From Bacteroidales bacterium (GTDB lineage Bacteria; Bacteroidota; Bacteroidia; Bacteroidales; B39-G9): DNA of 5,787 nt. The DNA lies in contig JAGLDO010000264.1 of NCBI GenBank assembly GCA_023145555.1, positions 1-5,787 of the forward strand, written 5' to 3'. Shown piece after piece: positions 1 through 5,787 of this stretch. Each line of letters opens with the position of its first letter. The stretch's first letter is position 1. The notes beneath the pieces were generated by a model. The model did not search any database. It was not told where the DNA came from and saw only the letters and a program-made list of their open reading frames with translations. A program made the translations under genes and the position numbers.

Positions 1-757
1 TAAAAATATATGAATTATCTTTAGAAGGATCGTTAATTTTGTAGGCATATTCGCTGTAAAAGTTTATTTTTCCACGAGAAACATTAATTCTTCCTGCAAA
101 AGCACCAATATTTTCTGGTAGTATATAAATAGGATCTTCATCTGCTTGATACTTACTTACAAAACCACCACCAATAGTAATTTGTGTTTTTTTCTCTTTA
201 AAGGAATTAATAACGTCATTTACAAAAAGTTCTCCGTCAATTCCACGAACAATTCCCTCGCCTAAATCAAAAAAAGAGCGTTGTTTTCCATAAATGGCTT
301 TTATTGTAATGCTTTTATGTGGTTTAAATTTAACACGAACACCTTCCATTGCATTGTCGTATCCTAAAGCCTGATCTTCAAAAGTTCGGAAAATAAATCC
401 CATTCCAAATTGCTCATAAAAGTTGCCAAGGGTAATTTCAAGATTATCCTTTTTGTATGAAGCATATTTATATGTTATTCCGGAGCCTTTATAATTTTCA
501 TCGTAACCCAATAAAGCATTATAATATGCTTCATAACGCATTCCTGCAGAAAAATCTCCGTTTGTATAATTGATGTTTCCAAAAGCATTCATTCGTGCTT
601 TTTCATCTACTTCTTTTGCTCCAATAGCAGAATCGGAATTATAAACCTGCGATTTTACATAAAAATTGCCATGAATTTCACCGTTTTGTAAAAACTGACC
701 GTATGAAGTCATACAGCCAGTTAATATAAGTAAAAACAATATTGATTTTATACGCAT
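1..757 (-). CDS. DUF6029-like outer-membrane protein, N-terminal part (runs off the left edge)
   Basis: The frame is open from an ATG at 757 to the window edge, giving 252 residues with no stop, so the C-terminal part lies outside. I recognise the sequence as resembling the Bacteroidota DUF6029 family from blocks such as NAFGNINYTNGDFSAGMRYE, GNFYEQFGMGF, LGYDNAMEGVRVKF and GIVRGIDGELF. This is recall, not a search. Family members are, from memory, around 500 residues, so about half is present. Residues 1-20 form a signal peptide with Gln21 after SYG. An LTGC motif at residues 12-15 also resembles a lipobox, so lipoprotein processing is possible but less likely. The mature part is rich in short alternating aromatic/polar stretches with Gly turns, which fits an outer-membrane beta-barrel. 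It is the last visible gene of the operon, 11 bases after the thioredoxin stop, with no Shine-Dalgarno. Its function is unknown; linkage to redox proteins suggests it serves the same process. Confidence 0.8.
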   Translation of the reverse strand, partial: MRIKSILFLLILTGCMTSYGQFLQNGEIHGNFYVKSQVYNSDSAIGAKEVDEKARMNAFGNINYTNGDFSAGMRYEAYYNALLGYDENYKGSGITYKYASYKKDNLEITLGNFYEQFGMGFIFRTFEDQALGYDNAMEGVRVKFKPHKSITIKAIYGKQRSFFDLGEGIVRGIDGELFVNDVINSFKEKKTQITIGGGFVSKYQADEDPIYILPENIGAFAGRINVSRGKINFYSEYAYKINDPSKDNSYIF

Positions 758-768
758 ATTTTTATTGT

Positions 769-1257
769 TTATTCTGAGACCAATTCTTGTATTTCCTCAA
801 ACAAATCATCTTCGTTTCCTTCGGCATAAGTTGTATGCTGTGAAACAATTTCTAAATTGCCATTTAGCAAAAAAGTATGAGGAACATTTAATACATTCAT
901 GGCACGCTTAAAATCGCCGTTAGCATCTAAATATACTTCAAACTCCCAACCTCGCGCATTTACATATGGCAATACTCGTGAAGTTGATTTTGAATCATCT
1001 ACAGAAATAGCTATAACCTTAACTCCGGTTTCTTCTTGCCAATCTTCATAAATCTCAGAAATTGCTGTTAGTTCTTTAACGCAAGGCTTACACCATGTTG
1101 CCCAAAAGCTTATGACAATTGGTTTTCCGTTATTCGATATTTCAGAAGTGTTGAATCCGGCTCCTTCCAAGGTTTTTATATCTACAGAAGGAAGGCTTCC
1201 TTGTGAAAAACAAGAAAAAGAAATTGTGATTATAGCAAGTATAAATATTGTTCTCAT
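769..1257 (-). CDS. TlpA/ResA-family thioredoxin-like disulfide reductase, exported
   Basis: The 162-residue protein has a signal peptide (about residues 1-18, with Gln19 at the probable mature N-terminus) followed by a thioredoxin fold. The active site is W55-C56-K57-P58-C59 in the context SFWATWCKPC. Glu62 occupies the position of the conserved acidic residue three after the second Cys in ResA-like proteins. NVPHT around Pro126 supplies the cis-Pro loop, and VIAISVDD (80-87) is the usual strand after helix 1. Family members act in the periplasm, transferring electrons to oxidised protein thiols, for example in cytochrome c maturation. Nothing here points to cytochrome c: no ccm/ccs gene is visible. 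Its neighbours are two CxxC proteins, which are plausible clients or partners. The stop of the upstream gene (TAG at 1262-1260) is two bases from this ATG, so translation is probably coupled. Cys16 in SFSC is a poor lipobox, so I favour a soluble or loosely membrane-associated periplasmic form. The family call is firm; the substrate is unknown. Confidence 0.93.
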   Translation of the reverse strand: MRTIFILAIITISFSCFSQGSLPSVDIKTLEGAGFNTSEISNNGKPIVISFWATWCKPCVKELTAISEIYEDWQEETGVKVIAISVDDSKSTSRVLPYVNARGWEFEVYLDANGDFKRAMNVLNVPHTFLLNGNLEIVSQHTTYAEGNEDDLFEEIQELVSE

Positions 1258-1259
1258 TA

Positions 1260-3284
1260 CTATTTGTTATGATTAATAATTAATTTTTTTGTGTATAGAT
1301 TGTCGTTAATTACAATTTTTAGCAAAAATATTCCATGTGCCCAATCAGAAGTATTAATTTGAATACTTTGATTTCCAAAAGCATTTTCAACAGATTTGCT
1401 CACAAAAATTTCTCTGCCAATTTGATCAATTGCTGTAATAGAATAATTTGAAGGAGAAACAGTTTTAAATGTAACATTAATTTGGCTATTTGCCGGATTT
1501 GGAAATGCATGTAATGAATTGTTTATGATTTCTGTAATGTTATCTTCAATTGGCTCTTTAGCTTCAAATTCAATACTATCGGCAAGAATAGCATCATCAT
1601 AAAAGTTTTCTAAAACAGCATTTATTTTTAAGAAATATGATGAGTTTTCAAATAGTGTTCTTGTAGGATTAATAGTTAAAACAGTATTATCATCATTTAT
1701 TGATGCAGAAAAACTAACATCACGCCCTGTCCAGCTATCAATTTTAAAAACAACAACATCATCAAAGTTTGTAATAAGATCGTTATTTAACATTCGTACC
1801 GGCTGATCAAATGTAACTGTAATATTTGAATCTATCGGGAAATCAAGAGCACCATTTTCAGGATAAAAAGTAAGCGTTGGCGTACCATTTGTTATAACCT
1901 CAAAAGGTGTAGATTCTTCTTTTCCAAATTTTGCACCCCTTACTATTTGTTTATCATTAGCATCGGTTAAAACGTAATATCCATTTCCATAACCGGCATC
2001 AAGTCCATCACCATATTTATCGTAAACTATAAGTTCGTAACAATCAGAGCGTGTAAGATTAAATGTTTTGGTAATTAATTCGTAAGAATCATCTGCATAT
2101 GGACCTCCAGAATATAGAGAACTTCCTGCTTTATTTTTCAAAGCCCAAGATGTTTCTGTACCATATTTGTCAAGTTTTAAATTAAATATTAGTGTTTTGT
2201 TTGCTAATAATGATTTGTCAAATGATTTTGAAATACTATTATTTGTGTCAAACTCATCAACACTTCCGTTTGGTAATGAGGTTTTGATATTTAATACATT
2301 ATTAGTATCCAACATATTAAAAGTAATTGCAGGCAGATTAATTTCTTCATTTTCAAAAAAACCAACAGAGCCGGTCCAATCATAAACATTGTCTTCCTCT
2401 TCGTTTACAGAGTATGTAATTTTTAAATTTGTTAATGTTTCGCTCCCTCTATTTTTAATGTTTATTACAGGACTTACAGATGTACCACAAACAAGATCTC
2501 CTATTCCGCTTAATGAATTAAGAAGCACTTCGTTTTCGAATGTTTGAGGAAGAGGCACAGAACTATAAGCTGCTTGTAAAACCTGCTTGTTTCCATCGTC
2601 TTGAATAAATGCTACAACAGCAATTTCTGTTTCGTTATAAATATTTTCAAGTTTCCAGTTTGTTGTAACTGTGAATGTTTCGTCAACGGCTAAATCAGGA
2701 ACATCTGTACCGGTAGCTGTCGGTAACATCTTTTTCATTACTGAATAAAATTCTTTTTCGCCATTACTGCCAGGAGCAACATCCCAGGCTATTTCGTTTT
2801 CTATTACAGCAATTCTTGCTTTTATATTTCCTGAAATTGCAGATTTTGCGGTTGCAGTCATTGTGATATAAATAGAATCCCAATTAGGAGAAATATAATA
2901 ACTTAAAGCTATTTCAGCAGGAGAAGCTATTCCATAACGATAATCAATATCGGATTGACCCCAATTTGCCGGAGAACCATTAAAATAATTACCATCAATT
3001 ACTGAATTTGGAACGCCGGTAACACTATAATAATTTACACGAGCTTGAACTTGTGTTGGATTATGTTCGTTCATAGGATCAAATCCAGGCCATGAAGTTT
3101 GGTATTTAATTGCAACTATTTTGCCTGGATTAGCATCTAACAATTCCTGTGCTGCCGGATTATATGTAGCACAAGGTCCGCAAGAAGCTTGTGTAAAATG
3201 TTCGAGTAAAACTATTCTTTGTGCTTGTCCAAAACCCAAAATAGCAATAAATACTAATAGGAATGTAAAATTTAATTTTTTCAT
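1260..3284 (-). CDS. Omp28-related protein with thioredoxin-like CGPC domain, Ig-like domain and T9SS C-terminal signal (long paralogue)
   Basis: The 674-residue protein reads in order as follows. A signal peptide covers residues 1-19, with Gln20 next. An Omp28-related/thioredoxin-like domain spans about 23-245, with C35-G-P-C38 after LLEHFTQAS, the block YQTSWPGFDPMNEHNP and a cis-Pro-like GVP at 90-92. A CARDB-like beta domain spans about 255-355. A domain of about 362-462 carries YDKYGDGLD (421-429), a calcium-loop-like motif. A SbsA/Big_5-type Ig-like domain spans about 467-575, starting FYPENGALDFPIDSNITVTF. A T9SS type A sorting domain spans about 590-674, with FPNP at 594-597 and KKLII near the end. 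The protein should cross the outer membrane through T9SS and be surface-anchored or released. Only four cysteines exist: the CxxC pair, C266 and C415. The other three genes of the operon flank it, 19 bases after the upstream paralogue and 2 before the thioredoxin. Omp28 of Porphyromonas gingivalis is known as a surface protein; a redox role here is inferred from CxxC and context. Confidence 0.9.
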   Translation of the reverse strand: MKKLNFTFLLVFIAILGFGQAQRIVLLEHFTQASCGPCATYNPAAQELLDANPGKIVAIKYQTSWPGFDPMNEHNPTQVQARVNYYSVTGVPNSVIDGNYFNGSPANWGQSDIDYRYGIASPAEIALSYYISPNWDSIYITMTATAKSAISGNIKARIAVIENEIAWDVAPGSNGEKEFYSVMKKMLPTATGTDVPDLAVDETFTVTTNWKLENIYNETEIAVVAFIQDDGNKQVLQAAYSSVPLPQTFENEVLLNSLSGIGDLVCGTSVSPVINIKNRGSETLTNLKITYSVNEEEDNVYDWTGSVGFFENEEINLPAITFNMLDTNNVLNIKTSLPNGSVDEFDTNNSISKSFDKSLLANKTLIFNLKLDKYGTETSWALKNKAGSSLYSGGPYADDSYELITKTFNLTRSDCYELIVYDKYGDGLDAGYGNGYYVLTDANDKQIVRGAKFGKEESTPFEVITNGTPTLTFYPENGALDFPIDSNITVTFDQPVRMLNNDLITNFDDVVVFKIDSWTGRDVSFSASINDDNTVLTINPTRTLFENSSYFLKINAVLENFYDDAILADSIEFEAKEPIEDNITEIINNSLHAFPNPANSQINVTFKTVSPSNYSITAIDQIGREIFVSKSVENAFGNQSIQINTSDWAHGIFLLKIVINDNLYTKKLIINHNK
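3181..3200. repeat. 20-bp exact direct repeat, copy in the long Omp28-related gene
   Basis: The plus-strand sequence caagaagcttgtgtaaaatg occurs here and again at 4889-4908, in the same orientation and at the equivalent codons of the two paralogues (encoding the HFTQAS stretch and first base(s) of the CxxC Cys codon). It is a residue of gene duplication under protein-level constraint, not a mobile-element end. Confidence 0.85.
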
Positions 3285-3303
3285 AATAAGATTCGCTTTT
3301 AAA

Positions 3304-4992
3304 TTAATTGTTAATTAGGAGTTTTTTAGAAAAAATCTGTTTGTTAACAGCAATTTGTACAATATATACACCATTATTCCAATTAGAAACAGGAATATCA
3401 ATTGTATGTTTTCCGGATAAATATTCTTTATTTGGAGTTTGATAAATTAATTGACCTACAGCTGAAAAAATTGAGATTTTAACAGAAGAACAGTCTGTAA
3501 TAAAGAAAGATATATTTGTAGTTTCTGATGAAGGATTTGGGAAAACAGAAAAATTATTAGTATTAAATTCTACCGCAGTTAAAGAACTTTCCAAATCAAC
3601 TTCAAACGGAACAATTTCTTTATTGGTAAATTTTTGTCCTTCATAAATTATGTTTTCGTTTATGTCCATTAATTTGTAATATGCACTGTCTTCAAGTCCA
3701 TTGCTTCTAGCATCTTGAATAAGAAACTCATAACATCCTGCTGCAGAAAACTCAAATGTGTCTCGAACAACAGTATTAGCAACAGAACTGCTATAAGGAC
3801 CTCCATTAAATAAAATTTCGCTTGGTTGCTCGGAAGAATAAAACTTCCAAAATGTTTCGTGCGGTTTACTGTCAAATAATATTTCTAAAATTATTTTTTT
3901 ATGCACCAAAGATGCATTTTGTATTTTAGCATAAACGGTGTCATTTGTAAGGTTTTGATCAAAATTACCATTTATAGAAACAGGATAAACAATTAAATTG
4001 TTTTCATCAGCAATATTAAATGTAAAATCCGGAAATTGTATAGTTTTTTCAACAGTATAAGGAATTGAATTATTGTAAGTAAAAACAATTTCCTCATTAT
4101 TAACAGAATAAGAAAAATCAATTGTCGTTGCTGAAATGCTACCCATGTTTGCTACTGTAATAATCGGAGCAATAGTTGCTTCGTTTCCACAAACACTTAT
4201 AGGCATGTTTGATACATTAGTAATTGCTAAATCGTAATCGTTTTCAGCATACAATTGAATTTTATCACTCATAACAGCTTGTTGAATTTGTTTATTACCA
4301 TCATCTTGCACAAACCCAATTACGGCAAGCTCGTTTTTGTTAAAAACATTTTCAAGTTTCCACGCTACGTCAATAATCGTTGAATCTCCTGTAGTAAATG
4401 ATGTTGGTAAATCAGTTCCGGAATCAGTAGGCAACATTCTTTTCATTACATTATGAAACGATTTTTCTCCATTAGAACCCGGTGCTTCATCAAAATTAAT
4501 TTCTCTTTCAACAACAATTATATGAGCAACCAGCGGATAACCAAAGTTTTGAGTAGCCTTAATAATTAATCGTGCATAAATTGAATCAAGATTAGCAGAA
4601 ATAGTATGACTTAATTTTAACTCAAAAGGTGATGGATATTGTAAGCGATCGTCTAATACTTCTTGATCCAAATAATATGGATTATTAGAAAAATGATTTC
4701 CATCAATAACACTATGAGGAACACCGCTTACTCCGTAATAATTAACGCGAGTTTGTGCCTGCGCAGGATTGTGTTCATTCATTGGGTCGTATCCCGGCCA
4801 AGAAGTTTGATATTTAACAGATACTATTTCTCCGGGATTATTTTCAATTAGTTCTTGTACTATCGGGTTATAGGAGGCACATGGAGGACAAGAAGCTTGT
4901 GTAAAATGCTCCAACAACAATACTCTTGGCGATTGTCCAAATAAAAATTGAACACTAAAAATAAGTAAAAATGCAAGGTAGATTTTTTTCAT
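3304..4992 (-). CDS. Omp28-related protein with thioredoxin-like CPPC domain and T9SS C-terminal signal (short paralogue)
   Basis: This 562-residue protein is the first gene of the minus-strand operon and a clear paralogue of the next gene. The similarity is strongest over residues 21-245, with shared blocks LLEHFTQASC, KYQTSWPG, DPMNEHNP, SVIDGN and APGSNGEK. The signal peptide is 1-19 with Gln20 next, and the active-site-like motif is C35-P-P-C38, with GVP at 90-92. A CARDB-like beta region follows at about 252-358. A domain of about 364-465 matches the paralogue's loop-bearing domain, but the loop reads QDARSNGLED (426-435) and has lost the DxYGDG pattern. The T9SS type A sorting domain is about 478-562, with FPNP at 484-487 and KKLLI near the end. 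It lacks the SbsA-like Ig domain of the longer copy. Cysteines C268 and C420 match C266 and C415 of the paralogue; C501 is extra. The ATG at 4992 gives a standard signal peptide and lies about 40 bases below a good promoter match; no Shine-Dalgarno is present. Confidence 0.9.
   Translation of the reverse strand: MKKIYLAFLLIFSVQFLFGQSPRVLLLEHFTQASCPPCASYNPIVQELIENNPGEIVSVKYQTSWPGYDPMNEHNPAQAQTRVNYYGVSGVPHSVIDGNHFSNNPYYLDQEVLDDRLQYPSPFELKLSHTISANLDSIYARLIIKATQNFGYPLVAHIIVVEREINFDEAPGSNGEKSFHNVMKRMLPTDSGTDLPTSFTTGDSTIIDVAWKLENVFNKNELAVIGFVQDDGNKQIQQAVMSDKIQLYAENDYDLAITNVSNMPISVCGNEATIAPIITVANMGSISATTIDFSYSVNNEEIVFTYNNSIPYTVEKTIQFPDFTFNIADENNLIVYPVSINGNFDQNLTNDTVYAKIQNASLVHKKIILEILFDSKPHETFWKFYSSEQPSEILFNGGPYSSSVANTVVRDTFEFSAAGCYEFLIQDARSNGLEDSAYYKLMDINENIIYEGQKFTNKEIVPFEVDLESSLTAVEFNTNNFSVFPNPSSETTNISFFITDCSSVKISIFSAVGQLIYQTPNKEYLSGKHTIDIPVSNWNNGVYIVQIAVNKQIFSKKLLINN
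4889..4908. repeat. 20-bp exact direct repeat, copy in the short Omp28-related gene
   Basis: This is the second copy of the repeat at 3181-3200, offset by 1708 bases. It lies in frame at the same position of the paralogous protein, so recombination between the copies would remove one gene length and leave a single in-frame hybrid. Confidence 0.85.
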
Positions 4993-5027
4993 GGTTAGTA
5001 AGTTTTAATAAGGTCAAAATAAAAAAA

Positions 5028-5060
5028 TTTAAACAAATATATTTAATAATGTTATATTTA
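5028..5060 (+). promoter_or_regulatory. Weak candidate promoter for the divergent secreted-protein gene
   Basis: On the plus strand TTTA (5028-5031), 21 bases and TATATTTA (5053-5060) resemble the -33/-7 elements, but each has the final G replaced by A. It lies 35 bases before the ATG at 5096 and overlaps the minus-strand promoter. No better plus-strand match was found in the spacer. Treat as tentative. Confidence 0.25.
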
Positions 5061-5066
5061 CACAAA
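5034..5066 (-). promoter_or_regulatory. Candidate Bacteroidota-type promoter for the Omp28/TlpA/DUF6029 operon
   Basis: On the minus strand, TTTG (5066-5063) is followed after 21 bases by TATATTTG (5041-5034), an exact match to the Bacteroidota -33 TTTG and -7 TAnnTTTG elements with acceptable spacing. A start of transcription would fall near 5027, giving a leader of roughly 35 nt before the ATG at 4992. Because the spacer is very AT-rich, chance matches are possible, but both elements matching exactly in the right place makes this the best candidate. Confidence 0.6.
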
Positions 5067-5095
5067 ATATTTTAAATTTTTAAATCGTTTTAGTT

Positions 5096-5787
5096 ATGAG
5101 AACTTTTTTGTTTTTTTGTTTTTTGTTTTTTGTTTCATTTTCAGGATTTTCACAAAGTTTAGTAATTTTAGATACTGATGAAAATGATGTTTCTAATGAT
5201 ACATTGCGCATAAATGTGGATCCAAGAGTCGATCCAACAGCCGTTCATTTAAAAGTAATAAACAATAATTCGGATACGCTAAATGTTAAGGTTAAAAAAG
5301 TTGAAAACAGCATTGTTGATGGTACCGATATTAGTTTTTGTTGGACGAATTGTTATGGACCAACAACTTTTGTATCACCAACTCCTTTAACAATTGAGCC
5401 CGGAGACACAAATACTTCTTTTATTGGTGATTATTACCATTTGGGAATACAAGGAACAACTACTGTAACTTTTGTGTTTTTTGACGAAGCCAACATTGTT
5501 GATTCTTCTATAGTTGTTGTTGTTTTTCAAAACGGAACAGTTGGTGTTACAAAAACTTTTGCTTCATCAATTTCAACACCATATCCAAATCCTTGTAATC
5601 GGGAATTTAATTTTAATATTGATAACAATTTTACAAGTGGTGCTTTGAAATTATACAATATTACAGGGAAAGAAGTTTCTTGTTTTAGTTTTTCTATGTT
5701 GCAAAATAAAGTTACAATACCAACATATAATTTAAAAACAGGATTATATTTTTATGAGTTTTTTGAGCAAAACAAATTAATAAAAAG
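5096..5787 (+). CDS. Small secreted protein with T9SS type A sorting domain (3' end cut by the window)
   Basis: The frame starts at ATG 5096 and stays open to the edge, giving 230 complete codons. Residues 1-19 are a Phe/Leu-rich signal peptide, with Gln20 at the likely mature N-terminus. Residues of about 35-145 form a beta-rich, probably Ig/CARDB-like domain: HLKVINNNSDTLNVKVKKVE, then SFCWTNCYGP with C82 and C86, then LTIEPGDT, GIQGTTTVTFVFFDEAN and DSSIVVVVF. I recall this Cys-Trp...Cys-Tyr and late VFFD pattern in other small Bacteroidota T9SS proteins, with no known function. Residues from about 158 form the T9SS sorting domain, with YPNP at 163-166, LKLYNITGKEV (184-194) and LKTGLYFYEF (213-222); only a few terminal residues should be missing. 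The protein is expected to be exported to the surface. It is divergent from the Omp28-related operon, which suggests but does not prove a shared role. This start gives a complete signal peptide, and no upstream in-frame alternative looks better. Confidence 0.85.
   Translation, partial: MRTFLFFCFLFFVSFSGFSQSLVILDTDENDVSNDTLRINVDPRVDPTAVHLKVINNNSDTLNVKVKKVENSIVDGTDISFCWTNCYGPTTFVSPTPLTIEPGDTNTSFIGDYYHLGIQGTTTVTFVFFDEANIVDSSIVVVVFQNGTVGVTKTFASSISTPYPNPCNREFNFNIDNNFTSGALKLYNITGKEVSCFSFSMLQNKVTIPTYNLKTGLYFYEFFEQNKLIK
5104..5132 (+). repeat. Imperfect T6-7/G tandem tract within a signal-peptide coding region
   Basis: The tract reads T6G, T7G, T6G, T6G, about four units of 7, 8, 7 and 7 bases, beginning eight bases after the first base of the ATG at 5096. 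It encodes part of the hydrophobic core of the signal peptide (FLFFCFLFF). Unit length is not a multiple of three, so gain or loss of one unit would shift the frame. Confidence 0.7.

Larger units (their letters stand above)
4993..5095. promoter_or_regulatory. Divergent intergenic region
   Basis: This 103-base, extremely AT-rich spacer separates the start codons of the minus-strand Omp28-related operon and the plus-strand secreted-protein gene, so it must hold promoters for both directions unless one is transcribed from elsewhere. It contains the minus-strand -33/-7 match described separately and a weaker plus-strand candidate. I see no clear inverted-repeat operator and no Shine-Dalgarno sequence before either start. 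The two promoter candidates overlap, so transcription in the two directions could interfere or be co-regulated. Confidence 0.7.

Noticed and set aside
769..1257. Cytochrome c maturation role for the thioredoxin
   Set aside because: The fold matches ResA-like proteins, but no cytochrome c maturation gene or haem-binding CxxCH protein is present in the window.
2167..2385. Plus-strand open frame of 72 codons inside the long Omp28-related gene
   Set aside because: It is antisense to a well-supported domain-containing gene, has no recognisable motif and no ribosome or promoter signal of its own.
3285..3303. Possible separate promoter or terminator between the two Omp28-related genes
   Set aside because: Only 19 bases, with no hairpin and no -33/-7 pair confined to it; an operon junction explains it better.
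3121..3318. Plus-strand open frame of 65 codons with several Cys, crossing the junction of the two Omp28-related genes
   Set aside because: It is the antisense shadow of the CGPC region and signal peptide; the cysteines arise from reading conserved codons backwards.
3669..3875. Minus-strand 68-codon open frame inside the short Omp28-related gene
   Set aside because: It is an out-of-frame overlap of a gene whose reading frame is supported by paralogy along its length.
4663..4851. Plus-strand 62-codon open frame opposite the short Omp28-related gene
   Set aside because: Antisense to the most conserved part of that gene, with no independent support.

Overview
The window is AT-rich and almost fully coding. 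It looks like a chromosomal fragment from a member of the Bacteroidota. Three proteins end in FPNP/YPNP-type C-terminal domains typical of the type IX secretion system (T9SS) type A sorting signal. All five proteins have a signal peptide followed by a Gln at the likely cleavage site. Start codons lack Shine-Dalgarno sequences, and one upstream site fits the Bacteroidota -33/-7 promoter pattern (TTTG...TAnnTTTG).

Layout: four genes lie head to tail on the minus strand with gaps of 19, 2 and 11 bases, so they are very probably one operon. In transcription order they are: an Omp28-related protein of 562 aa (4992-3304), a second Omp28-related paralogue of 674 aa (3284-1260), a small TlpA/ResA-type thioredoxin of 162 aa (1257-769), and the first 252 residues of a DUF6029-like envelope protein (757 to beyond the left edge). 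A 103-base spacer (4993-5095) separates this operon from a divergent plus-strand gene (5096 to beyond the right edge). That gene encodes a small secreted protein with its own T9SS-type C-terminal domain, almost complete here.

How the genes may work together: both Omp28-related proteins carry a thioredoxin-like CxxC (CGPC, CPPC) near the mature N-terminus, and the TlpA protein carries WCKPC. The operon therefore encodes three exported thiol-redox candidates plus one predicted outer-membrane protein. A reasonable inference is an extracytoplasmic redox or disulfide-handling module spanning periplasm, outer membrane and cell surface. Substrate, redox direction and physiological role cannot be read from the sequence. 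I saw no RNA genes, insertion sequences, CRISPR arrays or convincing terminators.
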